Origin: Perilla frutescens
Lineage: Eukaryota > Streptophyta > Magnoliopsida > Lamiales > Lamiaceae
Assembly: GCA_026008535.1 (NCBI GenBank)
Contig: BRKX01000004.1
Coordinates: 11,743,501-11,807,500, forward strand
Reading direction: 5' to 3'
DNA: 64,000 bases
Shown: piece after piece, positions 10,728 through 23,400 of the stretch
Layout: each line of letters starts with the position of its first letter
Position numbering within the stretch: the first letter of the stretch is position 1
Notes under the pieces: model-generated
Databases searched by the model: none
Seen by the model: the letters and a program-made list of their open reading frames with translations, nothing else
Told to the model about the DNA's origin: nothing
Translations under genes and position numbers: made by a program

Positions 10728-12286
10728 TGATAAGTCCATTTATTTCGTATTTTCAGGGCATTTTAGTCTATATAAATGTCACGTTTAGTGTCTTTTATGT
10801 CGAAAAAGAACCGAAAAAAGTGATTTGGGCATGACAAGAGTCGAATTTGGTGAAAGAGACATTGTGCCTATAGTTTCAATGAATTCAATGTTTAAAGGTC
10901 ACCCGGGAACTTCTTCAATGACATCCGAACTAGATGGAAACAGTGTGACCATATCAGATAAGGATCAAACTGACTAGATAATGTCGTGCCCACAATACTC
11001 ATGCAAATTCGACCAAGGCAGGAGAAAGGTCATACGTGAAAAAAGTGAAAGACTGTTAAGAGTGGATGAAGCTGCTGGAGATTGATTAGGGTTGGAGACT
11101 GTTCGAGGAAGATAAGGCTATTTGAAGATGAACTCTTGATCAACGATTGAGGATAAGAGCAAATCGCTGAATTTGCGGGATTAATCCAATCGATTTGAAG
11201 ATAAGCCTTATCCCAGTAGATCGATGCAGACACAACAAAATCAGAAGAAGTTGAAGACCCCCGCATATGGGAGGGATTTGAATTTGAAGTGTCTCTATTT
11301 AAGCTAGTTCCATTTTGGAAACAACACACTTCGACTATTACAATTTCTACACTTTACTTTCTGCATTTCAATTTCGTTTTAAAGTTGCTTCGGCAATAAG
11401 AACAATCTTGAGCCTTATGCCCGCATGATGTAGGATTTCTTTTGATGGTCAATGTTAGTGTTGAGCAATTTATATTTCAATTTCAGTGAGTGTTTATTTT
11501 ATCATGTCTTTAATTTCTACAATTTTAATTCTATCTAGCATGAGTAGCCAGATCTTTATTCTGGTGTTTGAATAATAAATAATTGTTTAAAACACATTTA
11601 AGCACTCGTAAGGCCTTATGGGCATAATATTGCATGAATAAGTTTATGTCGAGTTTTGTACTTGTTCCAAGTGAGTATGTGTTTAATATGACTTTTGTTG
11701 CTGATCACCCTTAAGTTATAATGGGCACATCAGAGTTAAATAGATTAATGAATAGTGATTGTGTGTTGATCCAATAGTAATTGAGAACTTGGTAAGCTGT
11801 AGTGGGCACACGAGGAATCAGTAGACATAATAAACTTAGGTTCGTCTAAGGCACGCGGTTGTCTGTTTACTTATATCTCTTAGGAAAATCGAGAGATGGG
11901 TGATAGGTTAAGAGTTGAATCGAAGATGTATTGTTTTAAAACCTACTATGAAAGAATGAATAAGGAGATGTAATGACGAATTCGGTCTCCATAACTAGGT
12001 GACTTAAACCTACAGGAAAATTGTTGTGTCCATGATCGAGTGAGTGTGATTTAAACTGGATTCTAGTTCAAATACCGGAAACTTTTGTTATTTGATAGTT
12101 CCTTTTACTTTTGCAAACTTAAATTCCAATTAAGTGACAACACAAACCAAACCCCATTTTGTGATTGGTGACTGAAAGTAAGATCGCATCGGTTCTCTGT
12201 GGGATCGACCATTACTCAAAGCTAGCTACCCTCACTATGAGCACATGAGAATAAATTTATTTTAATCGTAAAAGGACCGTGTGTCA
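10728..12286 (+). repeat. Gypsy-type LTR, probably solo
   Basis: The segment begins TGATAAGTCC and ends CGTGTGTCA. It has GTGGGATCGACC near the 3' end, as many Tat-like plant LTRs do. The next base to the right is inside a Copia reverse transcriptase frame, so this LTR abuts that element directly. No 5-bp duplication is visible (left CGCCC, right AAATT). The left flank was probably lost by deletion. Confidence 0.55.
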
Positions 12287-13255
12287 AAATTGGTCCAGAG
12301 CATCTTGTGTGCAAACTTATGAGATCCATTAATTATAGACTTAAGTAGACATGTAGATCTTGGAACATTCGATTTGATTAGGTAATCCAGTCCCATAGAT
12401 TTCATCAAAGTTTAGATGAGAGTTGTGTGTATAAGAAGTGCAATGAAAACGTAGTGGTATTCTTAGTACTATACGTAGATGATATTCTTCTTATTAAAAA
12501 TAATAAGAAGGTATTATTAGACATAAGGGTATTGTTGTCTAAACAATTTGATATGAAGGACTTGGGAGAAACTGAACACGTCCTTGGGATTAAGGTTATT
12601 CGATATGACAAGAAAAGAATGTTGTGATTATCTTAAGCCACCTACATTGACACTATGATTGCCCGTTTCAGCATGCAAGACTAAGAAAGGTTTTCTATTT
12701 TTTCAGCATAAAGTTCATCTTTTTAATGATATGTATCCTAAAACACAAGAGAAGATAGAGAAAATGAAGACATTTTCCTTATGCTTCAGCTAAATGAAGT
12801 CTTATGTATGCGATGTTGTGCACGAGGCCTGATATTTGCTATGCAATGAGCATGGTGAGTAGATATCAGTCTAATCCTGGTAAGGAACATTAGATTACAG
12901 TAAAGCATATACTCAAGTATCTGAAAAGAACTTGAGATTATATGTTGGTTTACCAGTCTGACAATCTATGTCATGTGGGTTATACTGATTCAAATTTTCA
13001 AGCTAATAAGGACATGAGTAATCTACCTCAGGATATGTATTACCTTGGGAGGTGGAGTCATGGCATGAAGGAGCATAAAGCATAAATGCATTTCTCACTC
13101 CACCATGGAAGCCGAGTATATAGCTGCTTCGGAAGCTGCAAAAGAGGTTGTTTGGCTCAAGAACTTCTTGTTGGACTTAGATATGATTCTGGATTTGCCT
13201 AAGAGTGTCACAGTTTACTGTGATAATGTCGATGCAGTGGCAAATTCGAAAGAAC
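12287..13255 (+). pseudogene. Copia reverse transcriptase/RNase H fragment, left part (Copia-1)
   Basis: Translation gives Copia reverse transcriptase motifs (EHLVCKLMRSI, then LYVDDILLI with its YVDD centre near 12472), the region MKDLGETEHVLGIK, and RNase H blocks around 13110-13250 (VTVYCDN, AVANSKE). Many stops and frameshifts break it. The last codons lead into the AGAAC target site of the SIRE-like insertion, and the same frame resumes at 30967. The gag, protease, integrase and 5' LTR of this Copia are absent. Confidence 0.82.
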
Positions 13256-13605
13256 TATAAGTGCACACCCCATATGATATGTATCTGTCTGCAAAATATT
13301 CACAGAAAAGTACACGAATGTTGTAGTATAAGGTTCACAATAATGTTCAAGAATGCTATTGTGAACTTAAAGTAATTTACATAATGTAAAACACACAATA
13401 GATTGGTAACCATATTCGATCAACTGATCTACGTTAGGAGGACTTGTCAAGTCCATGGAAAATAATTCACTACTCCGGTGTCACGTTTACTTAGGTTATT
13501 ACACGAAGCTGACCTTCCGTCACTCGAAACCCTTTCTACCCGTACACCCTCTTTCTTTGGATTGAATTCCTACATGAAAACTCTCCCGAAACTCCTTTAG
13601 ACAGT

Positions 13606-15122
13606 TGACACACCGTTATTTAGCATGCAAAATTACACCTATGGGCGTAACCCGGTAGATGCTTGAATGTGCCTCCAGCGGCTAGTATAGTGCCAGAAGG
13701 CGGATGTCGATCCCACGAGGAGTGTTAACCTTTCTATCCTAATTGAGCTCTTTTGGAATTTTGAGAGAATTACTGTCACTAATTCGTTCCTGAAAACTTA
13801 ATGTAACACAATACTAAAAGTATAAACTATATCAACTAATAAACAAACATGTTCAAGTTAAGTATGGAATCAGACTGTTGAATGCATACAATCCCGGGCA
13901 CATACACATGGATACCTCGTTCTGACCGTTTAGTTATAGGAAGCAAGTACGGGTGTCTTACACTCCCCAATTCCTTCTTACTGTGTATGCTAAGAGCAAT
14001 ACGATCAGCGACTCTTAGTCTCTTACTATCCAGGACCCAAAGAAGAGAGTCATGCAGAGGGTTTGTAAGGATAGCAGTCTTAAATCGGAGGAACCCAACG
14101 CTGGCATATGGGACCCCTTTGGCATTGTGCCTATATCCACCTATACTTCAATCTCCGGGCTCAGTTGTCTCTAGGCTTCTTTACCCGGTTTATCACTTAG
14201 TGGCTCATCAGGGAATCGGTCACCCTTACTTCCACCCTGACATACAGCAGCAATGAATTGGCTAAGAGTGATCAGCCACATAGACTCCTCATTGTTGTAT
14301 CATCGTTCGTCCCAAGTTGAAGTTGGGAATCTTCGCGAGGTGTGTTAAGCCCGATTAGCCTCATGCATGTCTATTCACCATAACCCTCATCCCACTCAAC
14401 TCGAACACTAATTAATTAGCCATGCAACATATTGAAAGACAGAAAACAAGTAACTGAGTGATTCATGGTAAAGGAAAATATATTAAATACGTCTGGATCT
14501 AACTCCAGATTATAAGCAAAATGAGTCGCGTATAAGCTAAAGGTAAACCGCCCCTGATTACACCGACTATAATTATCCACATGGAAGAGAAATAAACTAT
14601 GAAATGCTGAATATCTAAAACTAGATTCCCCTATCCTTGTCTCTTTGAAATGAAAATAATAACATAGTATTTATAGCGAGTTTTAAACTGCCAGAAACGG
14701 CCCACTACAGCCCACGCATGAGTGCACTTGTGTTGACTCTTTCCATTCTTCCTCAACAGCTTGTGCGCGGTTTTCTCAGCTTGGACCTTCTCTCTCTTAT
14801 CTTCTCTTCTCTCCCTCTTTCTCCACCTTTTCTGCACCAACGGTCAACTCCCATGATTTCAGGAACGATTGTAGACATGGTCTTAGTTTGTTGGAGTGTT
14901 TGAAGCTGAATTTCCGCGCTGGATTTGCAACAGACTCTCCAAGCCCAGCTCCCTCCATTATGCCTTCAACGGATTTGTCCCCGCTTCACGCCTATATTGG
15001 ATCTTTTCTCTTCACTCCCCCCTGCTTCACTTAAGCTCCCTGATTGACTCAAGACTCGAAATAAAAGACTAAAAAACAACTAAAAAGACATAAATAAAAT
15101 GCCTCATTTTGAGTCTGTATCA
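13606..15122 (-). mobile_element. Solo Gypsy LTR (TSD ACAGT)
   Basis: The 1517-bp segment begins TGACACACCG and ends CTGTATCA on the plus strand. ACAGT flanks it at 13601-13605 and 15123-15127. On the minus strand it has the LTR tail features CGTGGGATCGACA and GGTGTGTCA. With no internal sequence and an intact duplication it is a solo LTR formed by LTR-LTR recombination. Confidence 0.88.
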
Positions 15123-15560
15123 ACAGTGTATGAAAAATATTTCAAAACACTCTGACTAGAGCACTAATCTCTAGTCTAATAATGACAACCGAAACCTATG
15201 TGGCTCTTAACACTTTAGAGCTCTTGTGTAGATGTATATTTTCAGTGCATTTGATTGTTTAGTGTCTATCCCAATAGGTCTGAATCCCAGGCTTATTTAT
15301 AGATGAGAAATACAGCCTTAACAAGGGAACAAATGTCATAATCCTATTATGAAATGGATAAGGAAACTTTCCGTATTGAAATCGAGACCTAGGACAATCC
15401 ATGTTAGGATTTCTTTCATCTTTAGTACTCTGTCTTTGTCTTCAATCTTGTGATCTTCAAGCTGGATAAGGCATCTTCTAGAATAATCTCTGAATCTTCT
15501 CTTGGTTGGAAATCTCGAACAACTTCATCGATCTTAGAAGAACAATCTAGACAAAAGATG

Positions 15561-15686
15561 TTCATGCAAACGTTCACGAACGTTACCATGAACATTGTTG
15601 ATCTTGAACCTTCTCTTCAGTTATTCATGCAAATGTTCATGTACATTGCAACGAACATTGTTGATCTTGAATCTTCACTCCAGTTA
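15561..15686 (+). repeat. Two tandem 63-bp units in SIRE-like LTR
   Basis: Units at 15561-15623 and 15624-15686 both start TTCATGCAAA and contain AACATTGTTGATCTTGAA. They carry near-palindromic GTTCACGAAC/GTTCATGTAC motifs that recur elsewhere in this element. Confidence 0.8.
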
Positions 15687-16070
15687 GCACAGTGGAATGT
15701 CTTGTATGTTTATAGGCTAACTTCAGGCTATCACTCAAGCTAGCTGGCAGTACTCAACATGTTGAACAATCTCTGTTGTGGCACGATGCACAACAATCTT
15801 CATCTCAGCTCAATCCAAACTCCTTGCTTGAGTTGTCTTCAGGAAGTTCAGATCACGTTCATGTACATCTTTATGAACGTTGTCCAGAACAGTAGTCATG
15901 TACTTGGAAAAACTAAATACTTAAGTGATTATCCAATGTCATACAGATGAATGACAATTAATCATCGTTACAAGTGCAATGTAGAACACTTGATAAAAAC
16001 ATAGTGTGTAGCATGACACCATTGATTCATCTTGATTGAGTTTCTTTAATTGGTCTCAAGCTCGGTACTA

Positions 16071-16093
16071 ACAATCTTCCTCTTTATCTTTTT
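16071..16093 (-). other. Polypurine tract of SIRE-like element
   Basis: On the minus strand AAAGATAAAGAGGAAGAT lies immediately before the LTR start TGTTAGTACC. It has the purine content and position expected of the plus-strand primer. Confidence 0.7.
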
Positions 16094-16420
16094 CCATTGG
16101 CAAATCAGATCTTTCATTTTTCTGGGTATAACTCCTTCGTATTTCCAAATGCATCTTCATCAGCAACGGAGATATTTACCTAGATCTTCACGAACATTGT
16201 TATGAACTTCAGCTCTGTTTTGTTTTGTTTTCCTCTTCTTTTATATTTTTTTCTTTTATCATTTTTATCAAAGCATTTTGAATATCATTAACAATACGAT
16301 GGTAAAGACAAAAGTATCATGATAGATGAGTGCAAATTGATGCAATGAAGATGAGACAATTACAAGTTGATTGCGTCATATTGAAGCTCAAGGTAAAGAG
16401 CTTCACACAAAAACAACTAA

Positions 16421-17244
16421 GGGGATGCTTGGTTCAAATTAAGTAATGACAATCACAATGCATATTATTAAAGGGTCAATCACAATGGGAATGGTGATTG
16501 CATTGTTGTAGCTTGGTTCAATTATGAAATGATTGTTATTGTGATAGATAATGATTAGTTCATTTCAAATTCATTAATGGTTATTATTATTATTATTACT
16601 GTTATTATAAATAATAAATATTTAAAAATAATTAGCATAAATAACAATAATAATAATAATTACAATAATTATGATAATAATAATAAATATTATTATTATT
16701 ATTCTAAATAATAACAACAATAATAAATAATAAAAATAAATTAAAAATAATTTAAATAATAATAATAATGTTTACAATAATAATAATGATAATAATAATA
16801 ACATTAATAAATAAATAACAAAATTAATTTATAAAAATGATAATAAACAACAACAAGAACAATAAATAATAAAAATATATAAATAATAATAAATATTATT
16901 ATTATTAATATTATTATTATTATTCTAAATAATAACAACAATAATAAATAATAAAAATAAATAAAAAATAATTTAAATAATAATAATAATGTTTAAAATA
17001 ATAATAATAGTAATAATAAATAACAAAATTAATTAATAAAAATGATAATAAACAACAACAAGAACAATAAATAATAAAAATATATAAATAATATAAATAA
17101 TAATAACATTGATAAATAAATAGAAAAATTAATTAATAAAATAAATATATTATTATTATTATTATAAACAACAATAATAATAAATAAAAATAATAATTAT
17201 TAATATTAATATTTACAGTAAATAATAATAATAATAATAATAAT

Positions 17245-17280
<36 letters not shown>

Positions 17281-17482
17281 AACAACAATAATAACAATAA
17301 TGATGATGATTCATGAGTGTGTAGATTGAGTAGAATGATTAAAGGGGGTGGAGTAGTTAATCAATCTAAGGGAATGATTAACTTATTTTGATTCCTATTA
17401 CTTTGTACTAAGCATAAAGAATAGGAATTGATCCCCTTCCATTACCATTACCCACCCTGATTACCCTTTACCAAGCACCCCC
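16421..17482. mobile_element. Harbinger/Tourist-type MITE, 1062 bp (TSD TAA)
   Basis: The ends are GGGGATGCTTGGT and, in complement, GGGGGTGCTTGGT. TAA flanks it at 16418-16420 and 17483-17485. Short G-rich TIRs with a TWA duplication are the mark of PIF/Harbinger MITEs. The core (16560-17310) is expanded AAT/ATT/AAC triplet repeats, which explains the unusual length. It has no coding capacity. Confidence 0.85.
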
Positions 17483-17560
17483 TAAGACTCTTGAACGGGG
17501 TCTTTTCAAAGATCAGAGCTAAAAAAAACTTATAAATTTTTGGAAAAACTAATACTCCCC

Positions 17561-18218
17561 CTATTTGCCTCCAGATTTAGGTGAAGAAGTATCAGTAGAG
17601 AGCATTCCATCACTCAGATTTGTCTGCATCAAATTGAGCATGCTCAAATTATTCGGCTCCAGCCTCTTCTTCTTTTTCTTCTTCTTCTTCTTCTTCTTCT
17701 TCTTCTTCTTCTTCTTCTTCTTCTTCTTCTTCTTCTTCTTCTTCTTCATCATCATCAGCGTCTGCACCAGTTTCAGCATCTTCCTCCTTGTCCTTCTCAT
17801 CTTCCATTGCAGACTCCTCTTCAAGCGCAACCTGTTCTTCTTTATCTTCTTTTTCAGTTCGGGCTGGTGTGCTGAGATGGCCGTTATTTTTCTGATCATC
17901 TTCACTTTCCTTGAATACTGTTTCAGCTGATGTGTGAAGAGGTTGGTCTTTCTCTGCAGAAGGCATTGTAAACTCCTCATTTTGAAGAAGTTCATGAAGA
18001 AGTTTCTGAACTTTCTTCCTCTCAGCAGCATGATCCAGAGTCTTCTGGGCATGGAAGGCAATGCAGTCTAGCAAATGAGTGATAATTCTTTGATGCACAG
18101 AGACTTCAGGAGTGGAGGGTGTTGATGCACACGATGAACCCACCCTTATTGGGGCTGACATATTTGTGAAGTTGGATTCGTAGCAACTCTTTCGATGAAG
18201 ATGGTAGATCAGAAGAAA
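17561..18218 (-). pseudogene. C-terminal part of SIRE-like env-position ORF, poly-Glu tail
   Basis: On the minus strand this continues the ORF interrupted by Copia-2 at the CTTTC site. A frame from 18161 encodes a helical segment (HAQKTLDHAAERKKVQKLL) and a Ser/Thr/Lys/Glu linker. It then has an acidic tract encoded by a (TTC)n run on the plus strand (about 17670-17746), ending EKEEEAGAE near 17649. A second overlapping frame reads the same run as poly-Lys. The triplet run has probably expanded. Extra ORFs between pol and the 3' LTR occur in SIRE/Maximus elements; no membrane segment is visible here. Confidence 0.6.
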
Positions 18219-18223
18219 CTTTC

Positions 18224-20438
18224 TGTTGGAATACGATACGTAAACGCAGCGGAAAAATAAAAATTTATAAAATATAAAATAACAATTATTTCATAACACA
18301 CGTATCATCGGATTCACGTTAATATGACGGATTATAAAACGATCATATCATTTTATATATTTAATTATAAACACACATTTTCGCAATCCGGTTGATGAAG
18401 GGTGTGTAGCAATCGATTGCCCGTCTACTCGTAGAGATTCAAACGTATCTCCTCTATCAAGTCCACACAATTGGATTGTAATCCGTATCTCGATTTCGCT
18501 AGTAATCGATACACGAAAAATTTGCTAAGTGTAAAAATTGAGAACTTGAGAATAATATGAGAATTAATAGAATAATCTTAATTCATCACATTCATTCATA
18601 TCATAACTCACGGCCATGAATCAAAACAATTCAATGGTAATTCAATACCCCTTTAATCATATTAAATGGTCTCTTTAATCATGATTAAGACCTCTTTAAT
18701 CTTTTGATGGTAGAGATTCTCAATTCAATATTAATTCCACAAAATAGAATTAACATTTTACACAATATAAATTAATCCAATTAAATATATATCTATTAAC
18801 TTAATCCAATTAATTTAATCCATATTTTAAATTAGACTTTTAATCCAATTAATTCCAATTAAATATTTTAATTGATTATTTGATTTAACTAATTAAATCA
18901 AATTAGTCTCAATTAATTAACATCATTAATTAATTGGATTCAACAATTGAATCAATTCAACCTATACAATTCCAATCTATTTGGGTAATCCTCTTAGGTT
19001 CACAACTAGTACTAGTAGTAGGCTTGTAACATTTACAACTTAGCGAATAAAATATTATTCTATTAATTTATCCAATAAATTAATATACTCAAAATTAACT
19101 CTTTAGGCAATGTTTGGTAGTCTGGATAAAGGTATATTAGTATAGGTATCCAGCAAGAACCGTGTGTTTGGTAGCCATTATTCGTTCACGCGAGGCCCGG
19201 TCTTAACGCGAGGCCAGGGGTGTAATTTACTGATTCGGCTGGATAATGTATCCGACGCCCCCCCTCGGATACAGTTTCTGGCGTAGCAATCTTAGTATAT
19301 ATGCATTTATCTAGGCTACCAAACATTGCCTAAACTAATTTACTCATTCCAGAACTTAGTCTACCAAATAAAACAATGTACCAAACACATGTGTGAAACA
19401 ATCTTAGTATATCTATCTTAATAACCAAACACACAATTAAAATAGCTAATACGCAATCATCTTTCAAAGCAATCCAGATTTTATTAATGTGGGTATATCC
19501 GTACCAGTATACCAAACATTGCCTTAATTTCGAGAACCTACAAATCATGGGAACATCTAGCAAGTAGCATGATCACCTAGCACTAGGTGAAATAGCGAGT
19601 AAACCTATTTAATTACAAATTCTTATACATGTACGGTCCTTCTATTATCTAATCTCCCGATTGGATCTTGAGTTATGAAATAATACGAAAAACTCAATTA
19701 ATCCAATTATTAAATTTTCATTTCCATTCAATCAATTAATTAATGAATCAATATTCATCTTGCCTTGGTCAAGGTCTTTTGAATCATGAATCATGAAAAT
19801 TAATTAGAAAATTCTCTCAACAATCGAGTAATAGATCCTTTATTGACCACTCCATTAATCTCCATATTAATTAATATAACATCCAACATAACCTCGTTAC
19901 GATTTTCATGCAATCAGAGACTATATCAAAATGAGATATAATTAATACAAGATTACTATGGTGTCTCAAGTCAAAGGACTAACCGTATACTATTATAATT
20001 TAGAAATTCATATTTTCGATAAATTCCATTTATAAATTTCTAATGGGTTTATTTAGTGAACTTGTTCTCTAACAAGCACCCACATATATACATTTATGTT
20101 ACCACACTAATGTCAATGGAACTTAACATTCTCATCTTATGAGTGTGTATAATACGTGCGAGTTAAACTGTTCAATATCCCATCTTGATCAGTTATATAA
20201 CTCGGAACCAATTTAAGATCTAAGTACAAGAAACATATTCCATAATCATCATCAAATGCATGACCATGTTTTGTGACTTATTAAGATCTAAGGATTTTAT
20301 CACATGCATGTGTAATTAACACGTATGATAAATAAAATGCCTCGATATAATATAATCCATTAAGAGTTTATTTACAATAAATAATAAAAAAGAGTATAAA
20401 TAACCAATCTAATTGGTGCGACGAGTGCTACTCTTTCA
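18224..20438 (-). repeat. 3' LTR of Copia-2
   Basis: It matches 26327-28135 except for the MITE at 19106-19523 with its TTA duplication. On the plus strand it begins TGTTGGAATACG and ends CTACTCTTTCA. Confidence 0.92.
19106..19523. mobile_element. Tourist-type MITE, 418 bp, composite (TSD TTA)
   Basis: Ends GGCAATGTTTGGTA and TACCAAACATTGCC are inverted, with TTA at 19103-19105 and 19524-19526. The other LTR of Copia-2 shows the empty site (ACTCTTTAATTTC). A third copy of the terminus, TACCAAACATTGCC followed by TAA, lies inside at 19317-19330. The insertion is therefore either a MITE nested in a MITE or a tandem of two. Confidence 0.85.
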
Positions 20439-20453
20439 ATCTCCCACTCGCCC
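20439..20453 (-). other. Polypurine tract of Copia-2
   Basis: On the minus strand GGCGAGTGGGAGAT directly precedes the 3' LTR start TGAAAGAG. GTGGGAGAT is the usual Copia tract. Confidence 0.8.
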
Positions 20454-23400
20454 TAGCACCAATCACCAATGTATCTCAGGCCCATTCTTTCGACGTGTCC
20501 TTCGAATACTTTATGTGACAAGGGTTTAGTAAGTGGATCTGCTACATTTTTTACCGAAGCGACTCGATCCAAAATGACGTCGCCTCTACCAATGATTTCT
20601 CGAATCAGGTGGTATCTTCTCATAATGTGCTTAGATTTCTGATGAGATCTTGGTTCTTTGGCTTGAGCAATTACCCCGTTGTTATCACAATATATAGATA
20701 TTGGATCAATAATTGATGGAAAAACACCCAACTCTTGGATGAAATTCCTCATCCAAACAACTTCCTTTGCAGCATCCGATGCAGCAATATATTCAGCTTT
20801 AGTGGTGGAATCAGCAACTGTTTCTTGTTTGGAACTCTTCCAACTAATGGCACCACCATTCAAGATGAATATGAATCCTGACATTGACTTGGAATCATCT
20901 TTGCCTGACTGAAAACCAAAGTCTATAAAGCCCTCTAGTTTAAGTTCTCCATTGCCGTAAACTAGAAAAATATCCTTAGTCCTTCTTAAGTACTTAAGAA
21001 TAGATTTCACGACAGTCCAGTTCCCTTCGCTTGGATTCGACTGATATCTACTCGTGACACTCAGAGCATGCACAACATCAGGTCGAGTACATAACATAGC
21101 ATACATAATACTTCCAATGGCAGAAGCATATTGTATGGACGTCATTCGTTCTCTCTCTTCGGGTGTCTTAGGAGACATTGCCTTAGAGAGTGAAACACCA
21201 TGACTCATTGGCAGGTAACCACGTTTGGATTCCTCTATACTAAACCGTTTTAGCATTTTGTCTATGTACATGGATTGGGACAATTCAATCATCCTTCTAG
21301 ATCTATCTCTATAGATTTTAATGCCAAGGATGAATGATGCATCTCCCAAGTCCTTCATGGAGAACTGACTCGATAACAAAGTTCTTGTTGACTGCAACAT
21401 TCCTATATCATTCCCAATGAGCAGGATATCATCAATATAGAGCACAACAAATATAACTGCACTCCCACTAACCTTCTTATATACACAAGGTTCTTCCGGA
21501 ATTTTATGAAAATCAAACCCTTTGATTGTTTCATCAAATCAGATGTTCCAACTCCTCAAAGCTTGCTTAAGTCCATAAATGGACCTTTGGAGTTTGCAAA
21601 CCTTTTGTTCACTCCCACCGGATATAAAACCCTCAGGCGGCATCATATATATATATTTTCCACAATGTTTCCATTGAGAAATGCAGTCTTTACATCCATT
21701 TACCATATCTCATAGTCATAATATGCAGCTATGGCAAGCAAGATCCGAATGGATTTAAGTATCGTTACAGGTGAAAAAGTTTTCCCATAATCAACACCTT
21801 GCTTTTGAGTATAACCTTTTGCAACCAAGCAAGCTTTAAAGGTCGCTACCTCTCCATTTACTCCAAACTTCCGCTTAAAAACCCATTTGCATTCAATAGG
21901 AACAGATCCGTCTGGTGGGTCCACCAAGGTCAATACCTTGTTTGAGTACATGGAGTCCATTTCGGACTGCATAGCTTCACGCTACTTAATTGAATCGATA
22001 TCAGATATTACTTCAGTATAAGTCATTGGATCACTATCCATGGAATGAACTTCCTCATTGTTCTCCAACAATAAGGTAAGCTTATCAGGTGGTCTTGAAG
22101 TTCGAATAGATCTTCGAAGAGGTTGTGTATTAGGAAGTTCTTTATTGATTGGTGGATTACTCACTACAACAGAAGAGATATCTTGTGGTTCTTGAATTTC
22201 ATCAAGTTCTATAGGCACACCAGTTATATCTAATAGAAATTCTTTCTCAAGGAAAGTGGCATTCCTCGAAACAAACACCTTTTGCTCCGATGGACTATAG
22301 AAATAATACTCAATAGATTCTTTTGGATATCCCACAAAATTACATAAAGTGGATCTCATATCCAATTTATCTCCCATTAATTGCTTCACATAAGCAATGC
22401 ACCCCCATACTCGTAAATACTTGTAGGAGGGAGTCTTCCCATACCATAAGTTGTACGGTATTTCAGGCACAACTTTAGTAGGCACTCTATTTAATAGATG
22501 TGCAGCCATCTCTAAGGCATAGCCCCAGAATGAAAGAGGTAAAGCAGTGAAGCTCATCATAGATCGAACCATGTCTATCGATGTTCGATTCCTCCATTCC
22601 GAAACTCTATTAAGTTGAGGAGTACCAGGAGGTGTCCACTGCGAGAGAATCACATTCTCTTTTAGATAATCTAAAAACTCTCCACTTAAGTATTCACCTC
22701 CTCGATCAGATTGAAGAACTTTAATACTTAAGTTAGATTGTTTCTCTACTTCCAATCTAAATTCTTTAAACTTTTCAAATACTTCAGATTTGTGTCTCAA
22801 GAGATACACATAACCATACCTAGAGTAATCATTGGTATTAAGAAGTAGTTATAGTTTCCACGGGCACTAACATTTAGTGGTCCACATATATCCGTATGAA
22901 TCAAATCCAATGGATGTTTGGCTCGCTCCACTTGTCCCACAAAAGGTGATTTGGTCATCTTACCTTTGAGGCAAGATTTACAAGTTGATAAGTTTTGCTC
23001 ATTTGTAACACCAAGCAAGGTTGACAACTTGTCCATCCTCTTTTCAGAGATGTGACCCAATCTAGCATGCCAAAGTTCTTTGGAACTATAATTATCATAT
23101 TTTCTTTTACTTTGTTGAATATGCATGAGATGGTTTTGAGGCATAACAGTATATAAACCATTAATAAGTGCACTAGAGTAAATAATTAAATTATTCTTCA
23201 AGATGGAACAGTTTCCACCTTTTATTAAAAACTCATAGTTCTCACTATCCAAAACAGGGATAGAAATGATGTTCTTAATCAAACTAGGCACATAAAAATA
23301 ATTGTTCAAAACAATCTCAAAACCATTATTTAAAGATAAATAAACAGTTCCAACAGATAAAGCAGCAACCCTTGCTCCATTGCCCATGCATAGAACTGTC

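Larger units (their letters stand above)
13256..16070 (-). repeat. 3' LTR of SIRE-like element (with solo LTR inside)
   Basis: 15849-16070 matches the 5' LTR remnant 30737-30961 closely, including the terminal TGTTAGTNCCGAGC (minus). Subtracting the 1517-bp solo LTR and its duplication leaves an LTR of about 1.29 kb. The LTR holds a 63-bp direct duplication at 15561-15686. Confidence 0.8.

Noticed and set aside
13882..14256. 124-residue plus-strand frame
   Set aside because: It lies wholly inside a solo LTR and matches no protein; chance frame.
17565..17930. Plus-strand frame with a poly-Phe stretch that looks like a membrane protein
   Set aside because: It is the antisense reading of the triplet repeat inside the retroelement ORF.
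17561..18061. 166-residue minus-strand frame with a long poly-Lys run
   Set aside because: It is the shifted reading of the (TTC)n tract. The poly-Glu frame fits the flanking ORF better.
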